Shown here: piece by piece, positions 36,962-45,703 of the stretch | How the letters are laid out: the number at the start of each line of letters is the position of its first letter | Numbering within the stretch: the stretch's first letter is position 1 | Source: Streptomyces sp. AC550_RSS872 | GTDB lineage: Bacteria; Actinomycetota; Actinomycetes; Streptomycetales; Streptomycetaceae | Reading direction: 5' to 3' | DNA length: 64,000 nt | Assembly: GCF_019049285.1 (NCBI RefSeq) | Contig: NZ_JAGMUL010000002.1 | Coordinates: 43,061 to 107,060, forward strand | The notes under the pieces: generated by a model | The model's database searches: none | What the model was told of the DNA's origin: nothing | The model's input: only the letters and a program-made list of their open reading frames with translations | Program-made: the position numbers and the translations under genes

Positions 36962-38479
36962 ATGTCGTCTCGGATCGTGGACATGCCGGGTGCCGTGTCG
37001 ACCGGGCATACCGGTCTGGTCGTCCTCGACGGGATCGGGCTCGGCGTCGAGGACGTCGTCCGCCTCGCCGACGGGGCCGCGCGGCCGGTGCCCGCGACCG
37101 ACGCGATGAAGTGCGCCGAGGAGTCCTGGGACGCGGCCCGTCTCATCGCCGCCACCGGCCGGGTCTACGGCCGCTCCACCGGCGTGGGCGCGAACCGGAA
37201 CGAGGACGTGCCCACCGACACCGCCGCCGAACACGGCCTGCGCCTGCTGCGCAGCCACGCCGGCGCCATCGGCGAGGAACTGCCCGCCCGGCAGGTGCGG
37301 GCCATGCTCGCCGTACGCGCCAACCAGCTGCTGGCCGGGGGTGCCGGCCTGCGGCCCACCGTCATCACCGCCCTGTGCGAGGCGCTGGAGAGCGGCGCCC
37401 ATCCGGTCGTGAACGAGTTCGGCTCGGTCGGCACCGGAGACCTCGCGGCGCTGGCCCAGACCGGCCTCGCGCTGGCCGGCGAGCATCCCTGGCGCGGCTC
37501 CGGGGCGCCCGAGTCGCAGCCGCTCGACAACAACGACGCCCTCGCGTTCATCAGCAGCAACGCCCTCACCCTCGGACAGTCCGCCCTCGCCCTGCACGAA
37601 CTGCGCGGCCTCGTCGCCGCCACCCAGGTCGTCGCCGCCCTGTCACTGCTCGCCGTCGACGGCTCCCACGAGGCGTACGCCGCCCCCGTGCACACCGCCC
37701 GGCCGCACCGGGGCAGCACCGAGGTCGCCCGTCGGATGCGGGAGTTGATCGGCGCAGAGGACCGGCCGACCCCGCCGCTGGGCCGGATCCAGGACCCGTA
37801 CGGCTTCCGTTGTCTGCCCCAGATCCACGGCCCGGCGCACGACGCGGCCGACGCCCTGGAGGAGGTGCTCGCGGTCGAGATCAACGCCGCCGCCGAGAAC
37901 CCCCTCATCTCCCCCGAGGACATGGCCGCCTACCACCACGGCGGCTTCTACCAGGCCCAACTCGCCCTCGCCCTGGACCACTTCAGGCTGGCCCTGACCC
38001 AGGTGGCCCGGCTCTCCACGTCCCGGCTGTCCACCCTGAACGAGCCCGCCTACACCCGCCTCAAGCCCTTCCTCGCCGACCCCGAGCCCGCCTCGTCCGG
38101 CGTGATGATCCTGGAGTACGCCGCCGCTGCCGCCCTCGGCGACCTGCGCGCCTTCTCCGCCCCCGCCTCGCTCGGGCACGCTGTACTCTCCCGGGGCGTG
38201 GAGGAGCAGGCCAGCTTCGCCTCGCTCGCCGCACGGCAGACACTGCGCGTGTGCGGCGCGTACCGTCTCGTCGTCGGCTGTGAACTCGTCGCCGCCGTAC
38301 GGGCGTTGCGCCTGCGCGACCTTGGACCCGACCCGGAGCTTCCGGTGGGCCGGGCGCTTGCGCTGGCCGAGTCGGTGCTCGACGACGACCTGGCCGACCG
38401 GCCGCTCACCGATGATGTGACGGCGGCGGCAGCACTGCTGGACCGGTTCACGGACATCTGGAGGGGGAGCGCGGGATGA
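36962..38479 (+). CDS. Aromatic amino acid lyase (HAL/PAL) family protein lacking the MIO triad
   Basis: 505 residues, full length for the histidine ammonia-lyase fold. HAL equivalents are visible: Y69 (VYGRSTGVGANRN), H99 (RSHAGAIG), Y280 and R283 (QDPYGFRCLPQIHG), the ENPLI segment near 315 and E414 (VEEQASF). But where HAL has GSVGASGDL, which forms the MIO electrophile, this protein has GSVGTGDL (154-161): the triad is one residue short and lacks the Ser. The NGT motif is replaced by SSN (198-200). It cannot form a standard MIO group, so normal deamination of histidine is doubtful. It is coupled to an RpiR regulator and diverges from a betaine ABC importer. MIO-free ergothionase is the closest functional precedent I know. 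Start ATG 36962; ATG 36983 is the alternative. Confidence 0.85.
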   Translation: MSSRIVDMPGAVSTGHTGLVVLDGIGLGVEDVVRLADGAARPVPATDAMKCAEESWDAARLIAATGRVYGRSTGVGANRNEDVPTDTAAEHGLRLLRSHAGAIGEELPARQVRAMLAVRANQLLAGGAGLRPTVITALCEALESGAHPVVNEFGSVGTGDLAALAQTGLALAGEHPWRGSGAPESQPLDNNDALAFISSNALTLGQSALALHELRGLVAATQVVAALSLLAVDGSHEAYAAPVHTARPHRGSTEVARRMRELIGAEDRPTPPLGRIQDPYGFRCLPQIHGPAHDAADALEEVLAVEINAAAENPLISPEDMAAYHHGGFYQAQLALALDHFRLALTQVARLSTSRLSTLNEPAYTRLKPFLADPEPASSGVMILEYAAAAALGDLRAFSAPASLGHAVLSRGVEEQASFASLAARQTLRVCGAYRLVVGCELVAAVRALRLRDLGPDPELPVGRALALAESVLDDDLADRPLTDDVTAAAALLDRFTDIWRGSAG

Positions 38480-39348
38480 GCGCGGACAGGAACACGAGTG
38501 GGGTGGCGCATGCGGCGGACAGCCCCGCCGCGCGGCTCCAGGCGCTCTTCGAGGGGCACCGGCTCACCCCGACCCAGCGGCGCATCGCGCACAGCATGGT
38601 GCGGCGGGCCGCCGACGTGCCGTTCCTGTCCAGCGTGGAGCTGGCCGAACTCGCCGGGGTCAGCCAGCCCTCCGTGACCCGCTTCGCCGTCGCCCTCGGC
38701 TTCGACGGCTACCCGGCGCTGCGCAAGCACCTGCGCGAGGTCGCGCCCGTGGAACAGGCGGTCGACGCCGGCTCGTACAACGAGTACCAGCAGGCCGTCG
38801 AGGCCGAGATCGAGAACCTCAGGCATCTGGCGGAGGTGCTGGCCGATCCGCGGCCGGTGCAGAGGGCCGGGCGCGTGCTCTCGGCCTCGCGCCCGCTGCC
38901 CGTGCTCGGCCTGCGCGCGGCCGCCTCCCAGGCGTACGGCTTCTCGTACTTCGCCGCCAAGGTCCACCCGGACGTACGGCTGCTGCACGAGGGCGGCACG
39001 ATGATCCACGACCGGATCGACGCCGCCGTACGGGCCGGCGCGAGCGCCCTGCTCTGCTTCGCGCTGCCCCGGCATCCGCGCGAGGTCGTGGACACCCTCG
39101 CCTACGCCAAGGAGGCCGGGCTGACGGTGGTGACCGTGGCCGACTCCGCCTTCGCGCCGGTCGCCAAGGTCTCCGACCTGCTGCTGCCCGCGGCCGTCGG
39201 GACGGGCCTCGCCTTCGACACGGCCTGTGCGCCGATGCTGCTGGGCCGGGTCCTGCTGGAGGCGATGTGCGACGACCTGCCGGACGCGCAGGCGCGGCTG
39301 GAGGAGTTCGATGCGCGGGCGGCCACGCGGGGGTTGTTCGTCGAGTGA
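38476..39348 (+). CDS. MurR/RpiR-family transcriptional regulator
   Basis: 290 residues. An N-terminal helix-turn-helix of the RpiR type (LTPTQRRIAHSMVRRAADVPFLSSVELAELAGVSQPSVTRFAVALGF, residues about 30-75) and a C-terminal SIS sugar-isomerase-like domain (LPVLGLRAAASQAYGFSYFAAKV; GGTMIHDRI; SALLCFALPRHPREVVDTL) that normally binds a phosphorylated or small ligand. Its ATG overlaps the lyase-like gene's stop (ATGA), so they are co-translated. It probably controls that gene and perhaps the divergent importer operon. Confidence 0.92.
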   Translation: MSADRNTSGVAHAADSPAARLQALFEGHRLTPTQRRIAHSMVRRAADVPFLSSVELAELAGVSQPSVTRFAVALGFDGYPALRKHLREVAPVEQAVDAGSYNEYQQAVEAEIENLRHLAEVLADPRPVQRAGRVLSASRPLPVLGLRAAASQAYGFSYFAAKVHPDVRLLHEGGTMIHDRIDAAVRAGASALLCFALPRHPREVVDTLAYAKEAGLTVVTVADSAFAPVAKVSDLLLPAAVGTGLAFDTACAPMLLGRVLLEAMCDDLPDAQARLEEFDARAATRGLFVE

Positions 39349-39446
39349 GTCCTTGAGTGCCGGGCAGGTCCTTAAGACTCGTCTCACGTTTCTTCACTAA
39401 CCTGCCCGCCCGAGAGCACTGTGCCGTGACGATGAGGAGGCGGAAC

Positions 39447-40034
39447 GTGGCACGCGCAGGAGGGCATGGCCTGGCTCGGGTGGCCGTCGTCGTACGGGCC
39501 GGGTCGGCGCCGCTTTGGTGGCTCGGGGTACTCGCGGCGGGCATCGGCGTACTGGCGCCGGGGGCCACGGGCCGCAGGATCGGCGTCATGGCCGGCGCCG
39601 TGCTGTTCATCGTCGCGGCGGCCGTCGTCGCCTGCGCCCGCCGTAAGCGCTACACCGCCCTGATCCGCTCGGCCGCCCGCGCCGGCAAGCACGACGTGCT
39701 CCAGGACCGTGCGGTCGCCGGCCGCAACTGGCGCCGGGGTCACCGCTGGTGGCTGCTGCTCGCCTTCCTCGCCGCGCTGGGCAGCGCGTTCGCCGTGCCC
39801 GCGGCGGGCGGCATGCTGCTGGCCGGGTGCGGGGCGGGGCTGCGGCTCAAGGCGGCGTGGCTCGGACGGCGGGAGCAGGCCGAGAACGCCCTGCTGTGGG
39901 TGCGGGTCGACTGGCTCGACCGACGGGGCGGCCGGCCCGCGGGCAAGGCGGTCAGGGCCTGGCGCAGTACGGGCATCGCCGCGGGCGACGCGGCCCCGGG
40001 CGGGAGCCGCCGCCGCACCGCGGCGCTGGTGTAG
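39447..40034 (+). CDS. Integral membrane protein of unknown function
   Basis: 195 residues, very Ala/Gly/Arg-rich. About four hydrophobic segments (APLWWLGVLAAGIGVLAPGA, GVMAGAVLFIVAAAVVACA, WWLLLAFLAALGSAFAVPAAGG and a shorter one). No known domain. The GTG at 39447 is chosen because GAGGAGG lies six bases upstream; an ATG 15 bases earlier would bury that site inside the coding region. Monocistronic, convergent with the roadblock operon; a short stem (40035-40051) lies just after the stop. Confidence 0.7.
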   Translation: MARAGGHGLARVAVVVRAGSAPLWWLGVLAAGIGVLAPGATGRRIGVMAGAVLFIVAAAVVACARRKRYTALIRSAARAGKHDVLQDRAVAGRNWRRGHRWWLLLAFLAALGSAFAVPAAGGMLLAGCGAGLRLKAAWLGRREQAENALLWVRVDWLDRRGGRPAGKAVRAWRSTGIAAGDAAPGGSRRRTAALV

Positions 40035-40051
40035 CCGGCCCTTCCGGCCGG
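40035..40051. terminator. Short stem between convergent genes
   Basis: CCGGCC (40035-40040) and GGCCGG (40046-40051) with loop CTTCC, directly after the stop at 40034. No U-tract on either side. Confidence 0.4.
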
Positions 40052-40057
40052 AGTGCC

Positions 40058-40432
40058 TCAGACCTCCAGTTCCTCCTCGATCTTCTTCAGCTGGTGCCGG
40101 GCCATCGCCAGGTTGGCCCGCTTGGCGTCGAGGACCAGGTACAGGAAGAGGCCGTTGCCGCCGCGCCCGGTGATCAGCCGGATCAGGTGGTACTGGTCGG
40201 TCAGCGTGATCAGGATGTCCTCGATGCCGCCCTTGAGGCCGAGGTGCTCCATCGTGCGCATCTTGGCGCGGACGACGTCGGTGTTGCCGGCGGCGGCGAC
40301 ATTGAGGTCGAAGGTCTTGCTGCCGCCCAGCGTGCCCAGGGCCATCCCGCTGGTGTAGTCGACGAGCGCGGCCCCGGTCGCGCCCTCGATCGAGGCGAGG
40401 CATTCCTTCAGGGTGGTCTCGGTGTTGGCCAT
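40058..40432 (-). CDS. Roadblock/LC7-domain protein
   Basis: 124 residues, a single roadblock (dynein light chain 7-type) domain: LKECLASIEGATGAALVDYTSGMALG at the start, GLKGGIEDILITLTDQYHLIRLI in the middle and FLYLVLDAKRANLAMARHQLKKIEEEL at the end. Roadblock proteins act as GTPase-activating or scaffold partners of small Ras-like GTPases in bacteria. ATG 40432 has GAGAGGA about nine bases upstream. Last of four genes in one minus-strand run. Confidence 0.88.
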   Translation of the reverse strand: MANTETTLKECLASIEGATGAALVDYTSGMALGTLGGSKTFDLNVAAAGNTDVVRAKMRTMEHLGLKGGIEDILITLTDQYHLIRLITGRGGNGLFLYLVLDAKRANLAMARHQLKKIEEELEV

Positions 40433-40446
40433 GACGTGTGGTCCTC

Positions 40447-40947
40447 TCAACTCTCGGTGGTGGTGCGCGCGTCGGCGGTGGTGGTGCGTGCGGAACGCGC
40501 GGTCTTCGTGCGGGTGGGCATGGGTTTGGCGGGCTCCCTTGCGGGGCTCTTGGCAGGACTCCGGCGCACCGGGGTCGCCTTCGCGTCGACGAGCTCTCCG
40601 ACGCGGGCCCCGGCGCGGCGGCCCTCGAGATGCAGCCGGCCGACGTTGACGCCGTCCGTGGCCAGCAGCGTCAGCACGGCGGTACGGCCTGCCGCGTACG
40701 TCGCCACATAGCCGTCCGCCCCGCGGACGAGCAGTTCGCGGAAGTCGCCCCGGCCGGTCGCGTCCGCCACCCGCACCGCGACGCCGAGCGCGGCGGCGGT
40801 CAGGGCGGCGAGACCGTCCGGTTCGACGCCGGGGGTGTCGTGGGCGAGGACGAGGCCGTCCACGCCGGCCGCGAGCGCCCCGGTCAGCTGGGGCACGCGG
40901 GCTCTGAGCCGACGGAACTCTTCGAGTATCGGGGCCTCGGCCGCCAT
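40447..40947 (-). CDS. Divergent roadblock/LC7-like protein with basic tail
   Basis: 166 residues. Residues 1-115 look like a roadblock-type domain (LEEFRRLRARVPQLTGALAAGVDGLVLAHD; LAALTAAALGVAVRVADATGRGDFRELLVRGADGYV; AVLTLLATDGVNVGRLHLEGRR). The last 45 residues are Lys/Arg/Ser/Thr/Ala-rich and disordered (PVRRSPAKSPAREPAKPMPT onward). Start ATG 40947 has GAGGAGA upstream. A longer form starting at 41082 would overlap the upstream gene, so it is not preferred. Function is inferred from operon partners. Confidence 0.7.
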   Translation of the reverse strand: MAAEAPILEEFRRLRARVPQLTGALAAGVDGLVLAHDTPGVEPDGLAALTAAALGVAVRVADATGRGDFRELLVRGADGYVATYAAGRTAVLTLLATDGVNVGRLHLEGRRAGARVGELVDAKATPVRRSPAKSPAREPAKPMPTRTKTARSARTTTADARTTTES

Positions 40948-41062
40948 CAGGTCTCTCCTCTCGGCACGGGACCGCTGCGGCGGGCGAGGCGCCCCGGCCG
41001 GCTCGCGGTCCTTGACGGGCCCGCGCGCCTCGAAGGGCCTGCGGTCGTCGAACGGTTTGCGG

Positions 41063-41857
41063 TCAAAGGGCCTCCAGCGCATCCCTGACCCTCTTCAGCA
41101 GCGCGACATAGGGGTCGGCGGCGGCGTCGTCGGGCGGGGGGTCCGGGGCGGGCGGCGGCTGTGGGGCGACCAGCCCCGCCGCGGCCAGCCGCCTTATGTG
41201 CACCAGCGTGTGGAACGCCGGTCTGCCCAGCTCCCGCGCGATGTCCACGGCCCTGCGCACGCCGTCCACCTGCCGCAGTACGGCGGCCTGCCGGGTCGGC
41301 ACCGTGGGGGCCGCGACCGGGTCGGCGCGGAGCAGGGGTGCGCCGTCCGTCGCCGGGTCGGGCCAGATGCGGCGCAGCAGGGCACGGCGCCGCAGCATCT
41401 CGCGCTCCAGCGCGGCGACCGGCACGGGATGCACCGAGGCGAGCCAGTGCGCGCTGCCGTAGCGGAAGCGGCCCGGCGTACTGCTCGGTGCCAGGGCGAA
41501 GTACGCGGCGTCGTACAGCGCGCTGACCTGCGCCAGCTCCAGCACGCCCGGCGTGACCCCGTACCGCACGAGCCGCCCCTCGTCCTCGCTGTCCTCGGCG
41601 TCGCGCCAGGCCTCGGCGGCGAGGGTGCCGTGGGCCGTGAGGAGCTCGGCGAGGCCGGGGGCGAGCGGGCTCTCGGCGTGCACCACCCGGCCCCCGGCGA
41701 GATGGAGCGTGCCGTGCTCGCGGTCCAGGACACCGGTGGCCCGCTCCTCGGCGAGCCGGGTCAGCATCGGCGAGACACCGACGCCGACCCGCTGGTGTGC
41801 CGTCGCCCGGTCCCGGACCGGAAGCCGCGGTGGCGGGGTGGTTCCGACCACGGTCAT
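41063..41857 (-). CDS. Operon protein with DUF4388-like (PATAN) pattern, function unknown
   Basis: 264 residues. The first part (MLTRLAEERATGVLDREHGTLHLAGGRVVHAESP, about 30-65) resembles the DUF4388/PATAN pattern seen in bacterial proteins of GTPase and signalling pathways. The following part is helical, and the C-terminus (VRRAVDIARELGRPAFHTLVHIRRLAAAGLV) looks like a small winged helix. No catalytic motif. ATG 41857 overlaps the stop of the upstream roadblock gene by four bases. Confidence 0.6.
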   Translation of the reverse strand: MTVVGTTPPPRLPVRDRATAHQRVGVGVSPMLTRLAEERATGVLDREHGTLHLAGGRVVHAESPLAPGLAELLTAHGTLAAEAWRDAEDSEDEGRLVRYGVTPGVLELAQVSALYDAAYFALAPSSTPGRFRYGSAHWLASVHPVPVAALEREMLRRRALLRRIWPDPATDGAPLLRADPVAAPTVPTRQAAVLRQVDGVRRAVDIARELGRPAFHTLVHIRRLAAAGLVAPQPPPAPDPPPDDAAADPYVALLKRVRDALEAL

Positions 41858-42246
41858 CCCAGCACCAGCCGTTCGGCCATCTCGCCGAGCCGGATACGGG
41901 CCAGCGCGAGATTGCCGTCCGCGCGGGCCAGCCACAGGTACAGGAACACGCTGCTGTCGAAGGACGTCGGCACGAACCGGAGCACGTGGTAGCTGTCCCG
42001 GTTGCTGAGGATCAGGTCCTCGACGGGCGGATCCGGGGCGTCGGTGCCGTTCCCCGGGCCGAACGCCTGCTGCTCGGCTGCCAGCCGCGCCAGCTCCGCC
42101 GCCTCGGCCGCCGCCGTCTCGTGGTCGCCGCCCGGAGGATCGCCCACCGTGCCCAGGGCCAGCCCGCTCGTCCAGTCGACCAGCGCGGCGCCCCGCGCAC
42201 CGGGCAACCGCATCGTCTCCAGCAAGCACTCGTCGATTCCGGGCAC
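41854..42246 (-). CDS. Roadblock/LC7-domain protein (operon first gene)
   Basis: 130 residues: IDECLLETMRLPGARGAALVDWTSGLALGTVG is the family start; VEDLILSNRDSYHVLRFVPTSFDSSVFLYLWLARADGNLALARIRLGEMAERL is the usual end. GTG 42246 has GGGAGGGGAG upstream. It starts the run 42246 to 40058 (roadblock, DUF4388-like, divergent roadblock, roadblock). No Ras-like GTPase or sensor kinase is next to it, unlike streptomycete conservons. Confidence 0.85.
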   Translation of the reverse strand: MPGIDECLLETMRLPGARGAALVDWTSGLALGTVGDPPGGDHETAAAEAAELARLAAEQQAFGPGNGTDAPDPPVEDLILSNRDSYHVLRFVPTSFDSSVFLYLWLARADGNLALARIRLGEMAERLVLG

Positions 42247-42428
42247 CGTCGCTCCCCTCCCGCCTCGGGGTCCGGCTGAGTGACGGCCAAACTACGCAAC
42301 GTGTGTGCGGCGAGTGAGCGTTCGGGCATTTTCCAGTGGAACATGCGCCGAGTGACTAGGGTGGGTCAACTGACCCTGTTTTCGCGTGACTTGATCGCGT
42401 ATGGACTATGGCTCCGGCTCGGCCTGCG

Positions 42429-43910
42429 TCAACGGCGCTTCGGCGTGGTCAGGGTGGTGAGCGAGGCCGCGTGCGCCCCTCCGGATTCGGCCACGATCTC
42501 GTCGAGCGACTGCGCCTCGCGGACCGTAGCGAAGGCGATGCCCCCGGCCCCGTCCGGCATGAAGCCGTAGATGCCGGGCCGGGCCAGGGAGTTGTACGCG
42601 TAGTGGTGCGCGAAGTAGTACGCCCCCGTGTCCAGTGCCGCGGCGTAGTCCCCCTGCTCCAGCAGCGGCAGCGCGGCCCCCTCGGCCAGCAGATCGCCCG
42701 AGAAACAGGCCGGCCCCGCCACGTCCTGCACCACGGCCGGCCCCTCCTTCGGCCGCCCCTTGCCGTCGTACGCGCCGATCCGCAGCGGCCAGCTCCCCGG
42801 CGCGTACACCGTCCGCGTGGCGACCTGCACACCCGCGTGCGTCACCGCCACCGGACGCCCGCCCGCGCTCTTGGCGTACTCGACCCGCGCCACGACCGTC
42901 CCGTGCTTCGCGAGCAGCGAGCGCCCGAACTCCGTGACCAGCCCGTAGCGCCCGTCGAACAGACCCGGCACCGCCTCGCCCAGCAGCCGCGCGTACTGCG
43001 CGTACGTCGGGCTGGTGGCGTCCGACGCGAAGTTCACCGGCAGCCCGCCGCCGATGTCGAGCGTGTCGATCTGCCGCCGCCCGATCCGGCGGTTGATCTC
43101 CTCGGCGAGCGCGTACGCAGCCGCGACCCCCTGTGCCATCAGGGACAGCGGGATGCCCTGCGAGCCGGTGTGCGCATGCAGCCGGGTCAGCCAGGGGCGG
43201 TCCTGATATGCCCGTACGACCCACTCCCGCGCCCCCTCGTCGCGCAGCGCCACCCCGAACTTCGACGTCGCCGTGGCCGTGGACGTCGCCTCGATGGAAC
43301 CACCGCCGACCTGTGGATTCACCCGGATTCCGAGCGGCGAGCGGCTCGTGGCCAGGGGGGTACCTCCCACGCCTTTCGGGCTGTGGGGGAGCATCAGAGC
43401 GTCGATACGGTCCAGCTCCTGCGGGTTGTCCGCGTTGACGGCGATACCCAGCGCCAGCGCCTCCCGCAGCTCGGCCGGTGTCTTGGCGGGCGAGTCCAGC
43501 ACCGTCATCTCGGGGCGCAGCCCCGCCGCCCGCGCCAACGCCAGCTCACCCGGGCTCGCCACCTCCGCGCCGATGCCCTCCTCGCGCAGCAACCGCAGCA
43601 CCGGCACCAGCGGGGTCGCCTTCACCGCGAAGGCGTGCAGCACGGGCGTGCCCGGCGCCACCACCGCGTCGAACGCCGCCCGCAGCGCCGCCGCCGACTC
43701 CCGGATGCCGGTGACGTCCAGCAGGCCGACGATGGGGGAGCCGGGGGCCAGCAGCCCCTGCTCCACCGCCGCCCGCACGGCCTCGTCCCGCCGGGCCACC
43801 CGGTCGGCGTCCTGCGCAGGTGTCCCGAGACCGTTGCCCACTGCCCTGCCCGGCGCGTCGCCCAGTCCGCTGTCCACGTCATCCCCCGTCGTGTCGTCGT
43901 ACGAGCCCAT
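42429..43910 (-). CDS. PLP-dependent decarboxylase/racemase-like protein (diaminopimelate decarboxylase fold)
   Basis: 493 residues. A fold type III PLP enzyme: PLP Lys in HAFAVKATPLVPVL (about residue 78), HTGSQG, IGGGLPV and an EFGR in place of the usual EPGR. Near the C-terminus ACFSGDLL replaces the CESSD motif of diaminopimelate or ornithine decarboxylases, and there is a 20-residue insertion before SRSPLGIRVNP. It is probably not LysA but a divergent relative of the Y4yA kind; substrate unknown. Start ATG 43910; ATG 43955 is possible. It diverges from hutU. Confidence 0.75.
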   Translation of the reverse strand: MGSYDDTTGDDVDSGLGDAPGRAVGNGLGTPAQDADRVARRDEAVRAAVEQGLLAPGSPIVGLLDVTGIRESAAALRAAFDAVVAPGTPVLHAFAVKATPLVPVLRLLREEGIGAEVASPGELALARAAGLRPEMTVLDSPAKTPAELREALALGIAVNADNPQELDRIDALMLPHSPKGVGGTPLATSRSPLGIRVNPQVGGGSIEATSTATATSKFGVALRDEGAREWVVRAYQDRPWLTRLHAHTGSQGIPLSLMAQGVAAAYALAEEINRRIGRRQIDTLDIGGGLPVNFASDATSPTYAQYARLLGEAVPGLFDGRYGLVTEFGRSLLAKHGTVVARVEYAKSAGGRPVAVTHAGVQVATRTVYAPGSWPLRIGAYDGKGRPKEGPAVVQDVAGPACFSGDLLAEGAALPLLEQGDYAAALDTGAYYFAHHYAYNSLARPGIYGFMPDGAGGIAFATVREAQSLDEIVAESGGAHAASLTTLTTPKRR

Positions 43911-43958
43911 GTATCCAGCCAAACATCCGTGAGGCGCGAGCGCTGGCCCCCGCATGTA

Positions 43959-43987
43959 TTGACTAGCTCTATTCAGCGGTTCAGGAT
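43959..43987 (+). promoter_or_regulatory. Candidate hutU promoter
   Basis: TTGACT (43959-43964) and CAGGAT (43982-43987) have 17 bases between them. An inverted repeat TATTCA (43970-43975) / TGAATA (43989-43994) straddles the -10 and may be an operator. Confidence 0.5.
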
Positions 43988-44038
43988 GTGAATATCCACC
44001 TCAACAGTTCGCAGTCACAGTCCGCTGGGAGGCAGACC

Positions 44039-45703
44039 ATGTCAGGACCCCGCCCCGTACGAGCGCCGCGCGGTACGGAACTGAGTGCCCTGGGATGGCA
44101 GCAGGAAGCCGCCCTGCGGATGCTCCAGAACAACCTCGACCCCGAGGTCGCCGAGCACCCCGACAAGCTCGTCGTCTACGGCGGCACCGGCAAGGCGGCC
44201 CGCGACTGGCGCTCCTTCGACGCCATGGTCCGCACGCTGAGGACCCTCAAGCAGGACGAGACCATGCTGGTCCAGTCCGGCCGCCCCGTCGGCGTCATGC
44301 AGACCCACGAGTGGGCCCCGCGCGTCCTCATCGCCAACTCCAACCTCGTCGGCGACTGGGCCAACTGGGAGGAGTTCCGCCGCCTGGAGGCCCTCGGCCT
44401 CACCATGTACGGCCAGATGACCGCCGGCTCCTGGATCTACATCGGCACCCAGGGCATCCTCCAGGGCACGTACGAGACCTTCGCCGCCGTCGCCGCGAAG
44501 AAGTTCGACGGCACACTGGCGGGGACGATCACGCTGACCGCCGGGCTCGGCGGCATGGGCGGCGCCCAGCCGCTCGCCGTCACCATGAACGACGGCGTCG
44601 CGATCTGTATCGACTGCGACCCCCGCGCCATCGAACGCCGCATCGAGCACCGCTACCTGGACGTGAAGGCCGATTCCCTGGACCACGCCCTCCAGCTGGC
44701 CGTCGAGGCCCGTGACGCCCGCCGCCCCCTCTCCATCGGCGTCCTCGGCAACGCCGCCGAGCTGGTCCCGCAGCTCCTCGCCATGGGCGCCCCCATCGAC
44801 ATCGTCACCGACCAGACCTCGGCCCACGACCCGCTGGCGTACCTGCCGCTGGGCATCGCCTTCGAGGACATGGCCGATGCCGCCGCCAAGGACCCGGCGG
44901 GCTTCACCACCAGGGCCCGCGAGGCGATGGCCCAGCACGTCGAGGCCATGGTCGGCTTCATGGACGCCGGCGCCGAGGTCTTCGATTACGGCAACTCGAT
45001 CCGCGGAGAGGCCCAACTCGCCGGGTACGAGCGGGCGTTCGCCTTCCCCGGCTTCGTGCCCGCCTACATCCGCCCCCTGTTCTGCGAAGGCAAGGGCCCC
45101 TTCCGCTGGGCGGCCCTGTCCGGCGACCCCGCCGACATCGCCAGGACCGACAAGGCGATCCTCGACCTCTTCCCGGAGAACGAGTCCCTGGCCCGCTGGA
45201 TCAAGATGGCCGGCGAGCGGGTGCACTTCCAAGGCCTGCCCGCGCGCATCTGCTGGCTCGGCTACGGCGAGCGGGACAAGGCGGGCGAGCGGTTCAACGA
45301 CATGGTGGCGAGCGGTGAGCTGGCCGCGCCGCTGGCGATCGGGCGCGACCACCTCGACTGCGGTTCCGTCGCCTCGCCCTACCGCGAGACCGAGGCCATG
45401 CTCGACGGGTCCGACGCGATTGCCGACTGGCCGCTGCTGAACGCCATGGTGAACGTGGCTTCGGGTGCCTCCTGGGTGTCCCTTCACCACGGCGGTGGTG
45501 TAGGCATGGGCCGGTCCATTCACGCCGGTCAGGTGACGGTGGCCGACGGTACGAAGCTGGGTGGGGAGAAGATCCGGCGGGTCCTCACCAACGACCCCGG
45601 TATGGGCGTCATCCGGCACGTGGACGCGGGGTACGACATCGCGGAGTCGGTCGCCGATGAGCGGGGCGTGCGGGTTCCTATGCGCGAGGGTGACGACGCG
45701 TGA
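44039..45703 (+). CDS. hutU: Urocanate hydratase (urocanase)
   Basis: 554 residues. Converts urocanate to imidazolone propionate in histidine breakdown, using tightly bound NAD. Conserved segments: [21 protein letters not shown] (N-terminus), [42 protein letters not shown] and [14 protein letters not shown], where the active Cys lies, then [21 protein letters not shown] six bases before ATG 44039 sets the start. It opens the operon hutU, M20 hydrolase, (TnpB/Arc insertion), hutF, hutI. The M20 gene overlaps its stop. Confidence 0.97.
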   Translation: MSGPRPVRAPRGTELSALGWQQEAALRMLQNNLDPEVAEHPDKLVVYGGTGKAARDWRSFDAMVRTLRTLKQDETMLVQSGRPVGVMQTHEWAPRVLIANSNLVGDWANWEEFRRLEALGLTMYGQMTAGSWIYIGTQGILQGTYETFAAVAAKKFDGTLAGTITLTAGLGGMGGAQPLAVTMNDGVAICIDCDPRAIERRIEHRYLDVKADSLDHALQLAVEARDARRPLSIGVLGNAAELVPQLLAMGAPIDIVTDQTSAHDPLAYLPLGIAFEDMADAAAKDPAGFTTRAREAMAQHVEAMVGFMDAGAEVFDYGNSIRGEAQLAGYERAFAFPGFVPAYIRPLFCEGKGPFRWAALSGDPADIARTDKAILDLFPENESLARWIKMAGERVHFQGLPARICWLGYGERDKAGERFNDMVASGELAAPLAIGRDHLDCGSVASPYRETEAMLDGSDAIADWPLLNAMVNVASGASWVSLHHGGGVGMGRSIHAGQVTVADGTKLGGEKIRRVLTNDPGMGVIRHVDAGYDIAESVADERGVRVPMREGDDA

